Positions 1 to 10,823 of a stretch of DNA of 64,000 bases are shown here, one piece after another. Position 1 is the first letter of the stretch. Each line of letters opens with the position of its first letter. The notes beneath the pieces were generated by a model. The model saw only the letters and a list, made by a program, of their open reading frames with translations, did not search any database and was not told where the DNA came from. The stretch comes from Plantago major. Its lineage: Eukaryota > Streptophyta > Magnoliopsida > Lamiales > Plantaginaceae. The position numbers and the translations under genes were made by a program. The stretch covers positions 90,858,914 through 90,922,913 of the forward strand of contig CM048839.1 of the NCBI GenBank assembly GCA_026545765.1, written 5' to 3'.

Positions 1-902
1 GTTTTCAATTTCTCGAAAGCCTCAGAACATTCCGCAGTCCACTCAAAGCCCTCTCCTTTCCGGAGGATTTTGAAGAACGGGAGATTTTTCTCCGCGGATC
101 GTGAAATGAAACGACTTAAGGACATTAGACGTCCTATGAGTTGTTGTACCTCATTGAGGGTTTTTGGTTGCGGCAGATCTAGGATTGCCTTGATCTTTTA
201 TGGGTTCGCGCTTATCCCTCTCTCGGTAACCATGTATCCGAGGAACTTCCCTCCTTTTACTCCGAACGTACATTTCTCGGGATTCAATTTCATTCCGTAC
301 TTCCTAAGGATGGCGAAGCACTTGTTCAAATGGTGCACATGTTGCTCTTCAGTTTTGCTCTTGACGAGCATGTCGTCCACATACACTTCCATGGTTTTCC
401 CAAACTCTTCCTTGAACATTTGATTCACAAGGCGCTGGTAAGTGGCTCCCGCATTTTTCAATCCGAAGGGCATTACCTTGAAGCAATATACACCCCCGGC
501 AGCGAAGAAAGCTGTTTTCTTGATGTCTTCTTTGGCCATCCGGATTTGGTAAAAACCTTGGTATGCGTCCATGAAACTCAACAATGCACATCCGGACGTG
601 GAGTCAACCAACTGATCTATCCGCGGCAAAGGGTACGGATCCTTCGGGCAGAACTTGTTCAACCTAGTGAAGTCGTTGCACATCCGCCATTTGCCCGGTG
701 ACTTCTCTACCAGGACTACATTGCACACCCAGTCAGAATAACGGACTTCTTCAATGTGCCCTGCTTTTAGGAGTCGCTCCACTTCAGCGGATATGATGGC
801 ATCCTTGACCGGACCGAAATCTTTCCTTTTTTGTCGGATGTACTTGATCGAGGGATCCATGTTCAGACGGTGAACAGTGATCCTCGGGTCAATCCCCTTC
901 AA
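1..902 (-). pseudogene. Element A pol: reverse transcriptase, start of RNase H
   Basis: The product copies element RNA into DNA. Visible RT blocks in order are the N-terminal QKRKDFGPV segment, FMDAYQGFYQIRM with the first catalytic Asp, FGLKNAGATYQRLV, and VYVDDMLVKS with the catalytic YVDD intact. The frame continues from gag-protease but is closed by a TAG at 915-917, where related elements have Trp, and by a TAA at 198-200 just after the ISANP segment. Bases 1-197 still encode the start of the RT-RNase H connection in the same order. Two nonsense mutations in one frame make this a dead copy. RT identity is certain; the exact ends are not. Confidence 0.85.
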
Positions 903-914
903 GTCATCGGTACT

Positions 915-3617
915 CTAGGCAAACACATCGCTGTTTTCACGGAGACAAGCGATGAGCTTCATTTCTACCTCTGCAGTCATCTCGGACCCAATTCTTGTTT
1001 TCTTATCCGGGTTTCCAGCGACAATCTCGATTTCCTTGAGAGTCTCGTGAGGCTCGATTCGCAATGTTCTAGGAAACTTCTCCTTCTGGCTCCCAACTCC
1101 GATCTGCGGGTTCTCCTTTTTAGCTGGAAGAACCGCTGATGGACCAGGGGTCAGGGTGGTCGCCAGCACGTGGGCGGACGCTCTTCTTGTGGACATTATG
1201 TAACATTCCCAGGCTTCGCGGACGTTTCCAACCTCTTGTCTGACTCCAAAGGGAGTTGGAAACTTCATTCTGTTATGGAGAGTGGAGGGGATAGCTCGAA
1301 ATTGATTAAGCCCCGGGCGCCCAAAGATGGTGTTGTAGTCGAAAGTACGATCCACCACTACAAATCGGACCAACTGAGTAACTCTTTCCGGGAAAGTACC
1401 AAGCGAAACATGCAACATAACACTTCCCAGGGGTCGAACTGTTCCCCCTCCAAATTCCAGTATAGAGGTGTGGACCCTTTCATATTGGATTCTCCCTAGG
1501 GCCATCTGGTCCAGTGTTCTTTTGGAAATGATATTCGAGGAACTCCCGGTGTCTACCAAAATCTTGTTCACTCTATAAGTTGCGATGGTCAAGGAAACCA
1601 CTAGCGGAACATCTGGATCATCAATGTCCTCTCCTCCTGCCGTAGGAAGAGGAATCTCACTATCATCGAAAAATATAGCGTTTGTACCCTGAATCGCTGG
1701 AGCAGCGTATGCTCTATCATTGTTCCGAAGATTTTGTGTTGTCCGCTCTCTTGCGTTCCTACTGTAACCTCCTGATGGCCCGCCCGCAATGGTGTTGATT
1801 ACTCTGCTGTAGGGAGGGTTCTCCATATCCATACCGTCGCAGTGTCTATACGGATGTCTATCCGTGCGAGGCGGACTGTGAGCTGGCGGAGGTAGCAAAG
1901 ATAGCGGATGGGGAGGTAATTCTGTAGCATTATCCTCCCTTCTTCGCTCCGCTCTATCGTGCCTAGAGGGTTCATCCGTGTAGATGTGCTCCTTGAGCTT
2001 GCCTTCTCGTACCAAGTGTTCAACCTCTGTTTTTAGTTGGATATAGTCATCAGTCTTGTGACCACGACACTTGTAGAACTTGCAATACCCCTTTGCATCC
2101 CTATTCTTCCGGTTGTTGTGAGAGGGCTTGGGCCATTGAACGTCCAGCTTTTTCTCGATGATAGTCGCCAAAATGTCAGATCTTGGTCTGTTGAGGCGGG
2201 TATAATCCGCATATCTCCTCGGCGGACTTCTCTCCCTGTGGAAGCCTCTGTCCCTGTGATCCTTCTTTGAGTCAAACTTCCCCGGGCGTTGCTCTTGCTT
2301 CACCGGATCCTTTCCTTTCTTGGAACCAGCTCTTACTGGAACATTCCTCCGATACTCCTCTCCGTACATCACTTCTTCACAGATGTCATCTAAATGCTTC
2401 TCACTCCTCACCTCCTGACTAGATAGTTTTCTGCAGAGCTCTGAGTTGAAAGTATTAGCGTACAGGTGACAGACCCGTTCCTTAATACTGTGCGGCTTAA
2501 CTCGCAGAACTTCCGCGTGAAAGCGATCTAAGAAGGTCCTAAGATCCTCTTGCTCCCGCTGTATAACTTCTGCCAGGTGCTCTACGGTTCGCTTTCTCCT
2601 CTTTGCCTTTCCAAATCGTGCCAAGAACTTTGAAGAAAGGTCTGCATATGACTTTATTGACTTGTTCGGTAGAGCAGTGTACCAATCCATAGCCGTTCCG
2701 AAGAGAGTAGATGAGAACGTGAGAGCTTTTGTATTATCGCTCATTCCCTTGGAATCCATCTTGCTGTTGTACCTTGTCAGGTGTCCAACAGGACAAGCAT
2801 CCCCGTAATAGTACTCCAAGCTCGGGATTGCTTGATCCGAGTTTCTGTTCCTTTCCTTTTCTCTCATGATTTCATCACACAAGGGATTTGGTGCACTAGT
2901 GGTTATCTGCTCATGGTCTTTTACCAGGCGTCCGAGATTCAGAATCTGGGCCTCCAAAGCCTTCTGTTGAGCATAGATTTCGTCGGCAGTCATGATTTCT
3001 CCTGTCCTCGGATGCACAGCTACATCCGAGGAGTTCTTCTATCCGGACCACCGGAACAGTTTCGCCACCGATCTCTGTTTAGGAGGTGCTTGTCGCGAGC
3101 TCTGGTGTCTATTATCTCCTTCTTGATACTCTCTCCTTTCGTTTGGGCTTCCTTCACCTCGGCGTGAGAGGCCGACGCCGGTCGAGAAGGTTCCAAATCC
3201 TCTTGAGGTGGTTCCCAACCTCTCTTGGATCGGACGTTGCTGTTCCTCGATAATGCAGCTCGCCGAGGAGGAGTGACCATGGCGGAGTGGCGTGTTGAGG
3301 AGGAGCATTGTTAGACCCAGCAATTGAATGATTGTGAGCAACCTATCGAATCGGTCTCGCTTAGTTCGAGATCACTAGTGCGACAAGGTCGACCATCGGG
3401 CATAGTGAATCTGCTTTCATAGGCCTTGAGCTTCAGCCGGTGAAGCTCGTACGACCCCTTCATCCGAGGATGGACTGGCCGTGCGTCCCTCACTCGGATA
3501 TGTCCTTCCAGTTACAGCGGCTCTGCGTCCCCGGGTGGGCGGACGTCCTCTAAGGCGCGGTGGTGGAGTCCCTACTCCTGCAGCACCAGCCCGCGCTGTT
3601 TGTCTTGTTCTTGCCAT
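915..3617 (-). pseudogene. Element A gag and protease
   Basis: The likely gag start is the ATG at 3615-3617 (MARTRQTARAG), 37 bases inside the PBS. The basic, proline-rich N-terminus is readable to about 3417. The frame then changes, and the long open stretch 915-3017 carries the rest. That stretch holds the gag capsid-like domain (FSSTLFGTAMDWYTALPNKS), a basic Arg/Lys-rich region, a zinc knuckle, and an aspartic protease with active site DTGSSSNI, followed by the linker to RT. In the knuckle (CKFYKCRGHKTDDY) the last Cys is replaced by Tyr. Gag would package element RNA and the protease would cut the polyprotein. Interruptions between 3020 and 3417 and the stop at 915 make it non-functional as one polyprotein. 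Confidence 0.85.
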
Positions 3618-3653
3618 CAGCTTAATTCTAAACACGAAAACTTCTTGTAAAGT

Positions 3654-3671
3654 TTCCCACAGACGGTGCCA
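3654..3671 (-). other. Primer binding site of element A
   Basis: On the minus strand this reads TGGCACCGTCTGTGGGAA, starting three bases inside the 3' edge of the 5' LTR. It matches the sites of D and E in all but at most one base. The priming tRNA is not identified here. Confidence 0.8.
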
Positions 3672-3674
3672 AAA

Positions 3675-4538
3675 TGTTGAGGGGTAAAATCTCTAACACT
3701 AACTAACTAAACTATTACAAATAACCTAGTCTAAGGCCCGCCTCCGACTTGAGGTCCGACGTAGTACTGGTCCGAGTTTGTGTACCTGAAAGGACTAAGT
3801 GGGGGGGGGGGGGGGGGTTAGAATGGGTTACCCGAATTGCCTATGTCAATCCGGTAAGAGACTTTATTCAAGAGAGAGTTGGAAGCTCTCAATGTAATAG
3901 TTATGAGGGATTATGATAATACTTGGGGATTCTTCCCTTGATATCGCTTACCTTAAGGTCTTGGACCTTGTACTATATTTATAGTTATCATATGCTTATG
4001 AGGTGGCTCACAAGATGATGCCAAGTGTACGTTTCAGATTTGGACACCAATGCTACCTTTGGCCGATGGCCCATTAGTGAACAGTAATCCAATACTAATC
4101 AATGGGCTTGGGAGGGTAGTTTGGACCTTTTCCCTACTTGAGTACTGTTCCGCTTGTTGGGTCCGTGTTGATCCCTCGGACATATCTGTCTGCTTGGTTG
4201 ATCTGCCCTTGGGTAACTCTGGATGTCCGAGCCAAGAGTCTCACGGAAGTATCTCAGTAGTTCTGTTATACGTTTGGTTTTGATGTGATGGTGGCGTCCG
4301 AGATTCTCTCGTCCGGTCCGTTTGGTATCTCTGTACTGACGTAGCCAGGTTTAGAAGTCCTTTTCCTAGCTAGCTCGGACTAGCTATGAGGGTGTAGTGA
4401 CTTTAGCGTACTGGTTGATTCACTTTGGCCGGACCATGTGAGGTCGGACCAGTACTGAATTGGCTAGTTAAGCCGTGATGCGCTTTAGGACACGCTCTAT
4501 GGCACCCCTAACGGATTGGACACATGTCCGTAACAACA
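3675..4538 (-). repeat. 5' LTR of element A
   Basis: This 864-bp LTR begins on the minus strand TGTTGTTACGGACATGTGTC and ends CCCTCAACA, next to the PBS. The start aligns with the D and E LTR starts (TGTTGATACGG and TGTTGACACGA, then ATGTCCAATCC), which fixes the outer boundary. It contains a TATA-like TATAAATA near 3971-3980 and a run of about 18 G on the plus strand near 3800, where the related LTRs have a C tract. The middle is strongly diverged from D and E. The 3' partner is outside the window. Confidence 0.85.
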
Positions 4539-5450
4539 CAACTGTTGGCTATCTGTCGTCCTTCCATGGTTTCTAGCTTGTAGGCTCCGTTTCCTACTAC
4601 CTTTTTGATCTTGTAAGGACCTTCCCAATTTGGTCCAAGCTTTCCAGCTCCTGTCTCCTTGGTGTTCTGGAATACTCGTCATAGAACCCAATCGTCTTAC
4701 TTGAAGGTTTGTACGCGAATGTTCCTGTTGAAGTGTTGTGCAGCCTTCTGTTGGTAGGCAGCGCTCCGGATCATGGCTCTTTCTCTGAATTCATCAACCA
4801 AGTCGAGCTCATATGCCAACTCTGCATCGTTGGTCTGTTCGCTAGCCATTTTGTATCTTGCTGTGGGTAGTCCCACTTCTATGGGTATGACTGCTTCAGT
4901 TCCATATGTCATGCTGAATGGTGTTTCTCCAGTTGGAGTCCTTGGTGAGGTTCGGTATGACCATAAGATGCCTGGGAGTTCATCTGCCCATGCTCCTTTT
5001 GCTTGTTTCAGCCGTTTTTTGAGACTGCTCATGATAGTCTTGTTGGTCGACTCCGCTTGTCCATTCGCTTGGGGATAGCGTTGGAGTGGAGAATGTAAGC
5101 TTGATTCCCCATTCTTTTCAGAAATCTTGAAACTCATAGCTTATGAACTGGGAGCCATTGTCGGTCACGATTTCGTAGGGGGCTCCGTACCTGCAAATCA
5201 CATGTTTCCATTCTTTGCCACATTCTCCTTCATGTAGCTCAGTCAGAAAATGTCTGTCTTCATTATTAGTTACGCACCTGAGTAGGGTACCTGAATAGGA
5301 TCTCCTATAGAGTTGTCCGTCGAGGAGCGTGAAGTGGGCTGCCTTTGCTTTCAAGCTCCTTGCCTCGCTTTTGTCTTCTGGAAGTTCTCCGTTGGAAAAG
5401 TACAATGCTATTGGAGTCATCCAATTTGACTTAGTTGTTATATCAGCCAT
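4539..5450 (-). pseudogene. Element B integrase, internally deleted
   Basis: Integrase would insert the DNA copy into the host genome. Residues are readable in two frames. 5118-5450 holds the segment before the zinc finger ([10 protein letters not shown]), fused at about 5216 directly to [20 protein letters not shown], which contains the second catalytic Asp. 4697-5137 carries the last catalytic block (ANGQAESTNKTI) and the C-terminal part (LPGILWSYRTSPRTPTGETP). Compared with D and E, the HHCC zinc finger and the segment with the first catalytic Asp are missing. The C-terminal WEGPYKIKKVVGNGAYKLE block is at 4539-4691 and stops at the element A insertion. The protein cannot be active. Confidence 0.85.
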
Positions 5451-5489
5451 TGTCTGGTTGGCAGGCTCACCCTTCCATGTTGCATGCCA

Positions 5490-6251
5490 TTATACATACA
5501 CTACAGGAATAGTCATTGGCACTGTGATTTGGATGGATGCTACTAGGTTGGCAAGGGCGTCTGCGTGGCTGTTGTCCGTCCTTGGTACCTGCGAAATAGA
5601 AAACTCCTCGAAGGAGGATTGCAAATTCTTGACTAGCTGAAGATAGGCAGCCATCTTGGTGTCCCTGGTTTGGTAAGAGCCCTGCAATTGGTTAACTACT
5701 AACTGTGAGTCCGACTGTACCTGAATGCTTTTTACGCCCATGTCCCGAGCTAAGTTGAGGCCAGCTATAAGCACCTCATATTCGGACTCGTTGTTGGTTG
5801 CTTTGAATCCACATCGGATGGCTCTTTGGATTGTGTCTCCGTCTGACGAGGTAAGGACTATGCCGAGTCCACTTCCTTTGGTATTGCTGGAGCCATCGAC
5901 TGAGAGCTTCCACTACAAGTTGTCCTTCTCCTGCAAACAAAATAACTCCTTTTCCGCTTGACCTAATTCGGTTGGAGTGAAATCTGCTATGAAGTCCGCA
6001 AGCGCCTATGACTTGATGGCCGTGCGGGGCTGGAAGGAGACGTCGTACTCACTGAGTTCAACTGCCCATTTTGAAAGTCTACCAGAAACCTCTGGCTTGT
6101 GCAAGATAATGCGAAGTGGAAAGCTGGTGAGGACTACGACTGGATGGCATTGGAAGTAAGGGCGTAGCTTCCTTGCTGAGGTGACTAGTGCAAGGGGTAG
6201 TTTCTCCAGCTGGTTGTACCGAGTCTCTTCGTCTAGTAAGGACTTGCTCAC
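5490..6251 (-). pseudogene. Element B tandem RNase H domains
   Basis: 6006-6251 carries the gypsy RNase H end and its spacer (SKSLLDEETRYNQLEKLPLA, then SGRLSKWAVELSEYDV). Downstream, 5490-5774 carries the C-terminal half of a second RNase H (SDSQLVVNQLQGSYQTRD, then RTDNSHADALANL), with its DGSS start readable in the 5880-5910 region. RNase H removes the RNA strand during reverse transcription. Two RNase H domains in one pol are the known Tat-lineage arrangement. The domains lie in separate short frames, so stops or shifts separate them. Confidence 0.78.
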
Positions 6252-6301
6252 GTAGTAGACTGGGAGGTGGTTTCCATCTTCTTCTCTGACTAGGACACCG
6301 T

Positions 6302-7633
6302 TTAGTGCTGTGTCGGAGACTGCAAGGTAAATGAACAGAGTCTCTCAAACCTTGGGCTTCGATAGTATTGGAGATGTGGTAAGGTAACGCTTGATTTGTT
6401 GCAAGGCATCCTCACACTCATCTGTCCACTGAAAAAATCTTTGCTCTTCCAGAGAGTGTCAAAGAATGGACGACACTTCTCGGATGATTTGGGTATGAAT
6501 CTAATGAGGGCTGCCAGCCTCCCAGTCAATTTCTGCACATCTTTAACACACTTGGGGGAAGGGATGTTAGCAATAGAACGAATTTGATCAGGGTTAGCCT
6601 CAATACCTCTTTGTGTGACTAAGTATACAAGGAATTTGCCAGAGGAAACTCCAAAGGAGCACTTGGTTGGATTCAACTTCATGTTGTATCTGTGGAGAAC
6701 AAAGAAGGCTTGGCGGGGATGGTCTAGGTGTTGGTCGGCGACTAGTGACTTGACTAGCATGTCATCAATGTACACCTCCATGGTGTCCCCCAGCATGCTA
6801 GCGAACACGCGGTTGACTAGGCACTGGTAAGTGGCTCCCGCATTCTCGAGTCCAAATGGCATGACCTTGTAACAGAAGGTTCCCCTCTCTGTGACGAAGG
6901 CTGTCTTCTCTTGATCTTCAGGGTGCATCAATATCTGGTTGTAACCTGAGAAGGCGTCCATGAAGCTTAGAAGCTCATGCCCTGCTGTAGCGTCCACTAG
7001 CATGTCTATGTGTGGAAGTGGAAAAGAATCCTTCGGGCATGCTTTGTTGAGGTCAGTGAAGTTTATGCACACTCGCCACTTGCCATTTTTCTTCTTTACT
7101 ACCACAACGTTGGCTAACCATTCCGGGTAATGTACTTCGCGGACTGACCCGATATCAAACAACTTTTGGACTTCTTCATTGATAACCTTGTTTCGCTTAG
7201 GAGCGAACTTCCTCCGTTTCTGTCTGACTGGTGGGTAATCTAGATCAACCTCAAGTTTGTGGGTGATAACCTCTGGGTCAACTCCTGTCATGTCCGCATG
7301 TGACCAAGCAAAGCAGTCATGGTGAACTTTGAGAAATGTGACCAACTGCTCTCTTAGCTCTGGCCTCAACCTTGCCCCAATCTGAACTTTGTGATCTGGA
7401 TAGTCTGGGTGAATCTGAACTTCATCGAGCTCTTCCATCCCTGGCTGGTCCGGGTCAACTGGGGGGTTGAGTTGCTTTAATTGATATAACTCTGCTGCCT
7501 TGGGATTCAAGGCTTCCATGTAACATTTCCTTGCATCCCGTTGCTGCCCAGAAATCTCCTTCACCCCCACTTGGTAGGGAAGCGAATCACCTGGTGGTAG
7601 GTTGACGGTACTGCTTTCATCTCGTGAATCCAC
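6302..7633 (-). pseudogene. Element B reverse transcriptase
   Basis: A long open frame encodes the spacer after protease and an RT with all the usual blocks: QKRRKFAPKRNKVINEEVQK, FMDAFSGYNQILMHPEDQEK with the first Asp, FGLENAGATYQCLVNRVF, and VYIDDMLVKSL with the catalytic YIDD. The end of the frame enters the RT-RNase H connection (RSIANIPSPKCVKDVQKLTG) and then shifts. This is the best preserved part of B, with no stop inside the RT core. It overlaps the protease frame by 73 bases in a different phase, so gag-protease and RT are no longer fused in frame. Confidence 0.85.
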
Positions 7634-8025
7634 TGCCTACCAAGGATGGAATTGTAGCTTGACGGACTGTCTACAATCAGGAACTTCGTCGGTAGGTTGA
7701 CGCCTTCTGCATAGACAGGAAGGGTAACACTCCCAACCGTGTACTTCCTTTCTCCACTAAAGCCATATAGAGTTGTCGGGTGATGAAGGATGGCAGTCTC
7801 ATCTATGCCCATTTCTGCCAGAGCATCTAGAAAAATGATGTTAGCAGAGCTCCCGTTGTCAATGAGAACTCTCTTCATAAGACAGTTTGCAATAAGAATT
7901 GAAATAACTAACGCATCGTCATGAGGACTGATTAGTTGCTTAGACTCTTGGTCTGAGAAGCTAATAGTCAAGTCAGACGAAGAGGTGTCTGATGCCCTGC
8001 GGGCGTTAGGCTTAGGCCTTACCAT
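7561..8025 (-). pseudogene. Element B aspartic protease
   Basis: A retroviral-type aspartic protease domain that would process the polyprotein. The active-site segment is VLIDNGSSANIIF, followed by the flap and fold residues YGFSGERKYTVGSVTLPV and the usual C-terminal SSYNSILGRQWIHEMKAVPS. The active site reads D-N-G rather than D-T-G. I cannot say from one copy whether that is a family variant or a mutation. It lies between gag (upstream) and RT (downstream) in the expected order. Confidence 0.82.
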
Positions 8026-8029
8026 TTGC

Positions 8030-9740
8030 CTACTGTGGCATTTTGTCGCAGAGTATGAGACACCACTGATCTCTGACCCCCCCAGAGATTACGTTGATTA
8101 CCTTGTTGGTCTGAGGGGGCTCAGGAAGATCAGTGCCCTGCCGACTGGCGAGGGTCTTTTTACCTTTGTCAGAGAGGTACTCCGTCAAGTGCCCTCTCTT
8201 CAAGAGCTCGGCTACCTCCAATCACAGGGAGATGCACTCTGCAGTTGTATGGCCATGGTCTCCATGAAACTCACACCACTTGTTGGAGTTTCTTTGATCT
8301 GGTGGCGTCCTAAGCTTTCCTGGCCATCTAACTCTGTCACCCATTCTTTTCATGACTGCTACACACTCCTCTGGTTCAATGTTGAGGGAGTAACTCAGAG
8401 GTGGTGCTCGGGTTTCCGTCCTCCTTTGTTGGATTGGAGGGCGAGGTGGATTCACAACAGGTCCATGTCTTCTCTTAGTTGGGTATGGCCTAGCACGATA
8501 GTCTGGAACCCTTCGTTCAACTCGTATGTCAGGCTTGGGCTCCTTGCGAACACTTTGACTTGACATGTAAGGTCTGTTGGCATCATCCTCCTCCCATTTG
8601 ATCTGAGCCCATGATTTGGCGAGCACGTCTTCCATTGTTCGACAGGGGTACATGGTCAGCTCCTTGTACAACCCCGAGTTGGGTGGCAACCCTTTGCGGA
8701 AGGCGTTGACAGCAGTGTCCTTGTTGCAGTTGGGGATTGACACCTTCTCCTTGTTGAATCTTGCGATGTACTCCCTGAGAGATTCGTTAGGTCTTTGCCG
8801 GACGCTTTACAAGTCGTCCGATAGTTTCAAAAGTTTGCGACTGCTTGCGAATTGTTCCACAAAGCAGTCGACTAATTGGGCAAAGGAAGAAATGAAATTG
8901 TTGGGTAAGTTGGTATACCATTGTAGGGCTGGTCCGATCAGACTGGAACCAAACCCTTTGCACATACATGGCTAACGGAGATCCCTAGGGATGGCTATGG
9001 TGAACATCCTATGCTTGTACTGTGAGACATGGTCATCCGGGTCTGTCGTTCCATCATAGAGCTTCATGCTTGGGAAGGTGAACTTGGTTGGCATCTCCAC
9101 CAAGGCTATAGCGTCGGCGAAGGGAGAGTCAGCAAAGCTGTTGGGTAAGCTCTTCTTGATCGGTGCTGGCACTCCAGGGATCCTTTGGATCATCTCTTCC
9201 AAGCTTACCAGTTTGGAGGCTAGCTCCTCGTTACTACTTCCGTGACCTGCAGAGAGGGTTAGCAAGTGATCTACTTGACTTAGCTTGCGCTTTGGTTGCG
9301 TTGTTGTGGTGATTCGTCGTTCATCCTTGGGTTAGCACCTTTGAACGAAACCCTGCTGCTGGTGGTACCTTGAGTGATCTTAAGGGCTGGCCTTGGCGGA
9401 GCGCTCACCACTTGAGAGACTGGAGTTACGGGAATCACCCCTTCCGTCTCTTCAAAAGTTAGATGGCAAGCCTCAATCGTGTTGCGTGGTGGGTTCTCCA
9501 CCCCAGTGCCATGAGTCAGTCGGCGAGATGAGGCCGCATCCAATGTTGGAGCCTCCTGTGGACGACAAACTCAACCCTTTCCTTCAAGAGCGAGTTCTCC
9601 TGGCGGACAGCGCGGTTCTCGTCCTCAAGGAGCTTGATCTTCTTGGCGTTCTCTTGCATCTGGGCTGCCAAGGCTTTGATCTGAGCGGTGACGTCCATCT
9701 CCTCTACCTCTTCGAGAACGTATTCATCTGAGTGCGTCAT
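8030..9740 (-). pseudogene. Element B gag
   Basis: Gag remains in several frames. 9516-9740 starts MTHSDEYVLEEVEEMDVTAQ at an ATG 57 bases from the PBS and forms a Lys/Glu-rich predicted coiled coil. 9280-9543 is a proline-rich linker. 8972-9265 enters the capsid-like domain (SMKLYDGTTDPDDHVSQYKH). 8222-8743 holds the end of that domain ([20 protein letters not shown]) and a short knuckle-like [14 protein letters not shown]. 8030-8221 has the spacer before protease. Frame changes near 8221, 8790-8970 and 9280 break it. Gag would form the particle that packages element RNA. Confidence 0.8.
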
Positions 9741-9796
9741 GACGGATTGCTTAGCGTGTCGCGGTTGCTATTGGATTACGTTTCTTGATAGCCGGG

Positions 9797-9814
9797 GCCC
9801 CACGGTGGGCGCCA
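9797..9814 (-). other. Primer binding site of element B
   Basis: On the minus strand this reads TGGCGCCCACCGTGGGGC, three bases inside the 5' LTR. It shares only the first seven bases with the sites of A, D and E, so B may use a different tRNA primer. Confidence 0.75.
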
Positions 9815-9817
9815 AAT

Positions 9818-10823
9818 TGTAGACGCTCAGAAATCTACAATCAAATTAGGGTTAGAAATTGGGGGGCACCAGCAACCTGCAAGGCAACAGTAGCAAACAG
9901 AGACGTGAGGTTCCAAGGTGACACTGGTGTGGTGCCGACTGTATGGACTCCGACGCTCAAGTTAGAGGACTGGCAGACAACGTAATCAAATGAAAGAGGT
10001 AGGAGAGAGATGACGGCAAACGTCGACTTATCCTGTTGGTTGAGTTGGTCCGGCAACGTGGTGGACGAGCACCGGCAGTGGGCTAGCAGACCTTGTAGGA
10101 GGGAGCTAGCTGGTAATCGTCTGACAGAGATGGATGATGGCGGATGGTTGAAGGTTGATGATGGATGGTGATGAACGATGGTGGATGATGGTGGGTGACG
10201 GTTGATGTTGATCAGAGAGTTTGAGAGAGATGGAGGCGTGAGAGATTGATTGCTAGGGTTTTTCAGTCAGAATGCGATGACCTTTCACATCTCCCCACTC
10301 TTCTCTATATAGTTCAGCCACCGTTGGAGTCTGTCCGCGAATCTCGGGGAAGTTGTTGGAACTCCCTAAGTGGGTTAGACCATGTACCAAGTAGTTGGAA
10401 GGGAGGTTTCGAGTTTGTTCCTTCCTGACTGACCAAGTCAGTCAAGCAAGGTGAGCTCGCTTGCCTGTCAGCCAAATGCTGGCTCACATAGTATGTCAAC
10501 CAAACGCTGGCTGCCATAGTCTGTCAGCCAAATGCTGGCTGCCATAGTCTGTCAGCCAAATGCTGACTGATGGGGTCAGACTTGCGAGGTGAGTTGGCTA
10601 GCTTGTCAACCAGCTGGGAGGTTGGAGAGGTCAAGTGAGTCAGGTAGCATGTAGACTACTTGGTTGGATGACGACTCAACTTGGTGGCCTCGCTCGGTGA
10701 CCTGTTGGAACCCAACTCGCTTATGAAGCGAAGATGGACTCGTTAATGAACTATGGATTGGGCCGTAGCCTTGATGGATCAAATTGCCAGTCTTGTTGAC
10801 AAGAGAGAATTTTGGCCAATACA
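9818..10823 (-). repeat. 5' LTR of element B, with internal minisatellites
   Basis: This 1006-bp LTR runs TGTATTGGCC to CGTCTACA on the minus strand. The outer edge is set by the break in tandem-unit homology at 10823/10824. A TATA-like CTATATAG lies near 10308-10316. It contains a degenerate repeat of about 28 bp built on tgtcagccaaatgctggctg (about 10450-10570) and a GATGGT-rich tract (about 10130-10215). The 3' partner is not in the window, so LTR identity cannot be measured. Confidence 0.82.

Larger units (their letters stand above)
1..4538 (-). mobile_element. Element A: Ty3/gypsy (Tat-type) LTR retrotransposon, truncated by the window edge
   Basis: The element reads on the minus strand in the order 5' LTR (3675-4538), primer binding site, gag, protease, reverse transcriptase, and leaves the window at base 1. 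Its gag, protease and RT resemble those of elements D and E, and its LTR ends (TGTTGTTACGG at the start, CCCTCAACA at the end) match theirs, so it belongs to the same broad family. The outer LTR end at 4538 abuts the pol 3' end of element B, whose reading frame stops matching exactly there, so A is inserted in B. RNase H, integrase and the 3' LTR must lie to the left of the window. Confidence 0.88.
4539..10823 (-). mobile_element. Element B: Ty3/gypsy (Tat-type) LTR retrotransposon interrupted by element A
   Basis: Reading right to left: 5' LTR (9818-10823), PBS, gag, protease, RT, gypsy RNase H, a second RNase H, integrase. The pol end is cut at 4538/4539 by element A, so the last residues and the 3' LTR should lie left of A. 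The right edge breaks tandem unit 1: sequence from 10824 matches units 2-4 from 15586, 20401 and 63135, while bases before 10824 do not. A second RNase H between RT-RNase H and integrase is a known mark of the plant Tat lineage. The integrase deletion and several frame breaks make it non-autonomous. Confidence 0.88.

Noticed and set aside
4050..4283. Frame in the A LTR as a gene
   Set aside because: Inside an LTR, with no homologous frame in the D or E LTRs.
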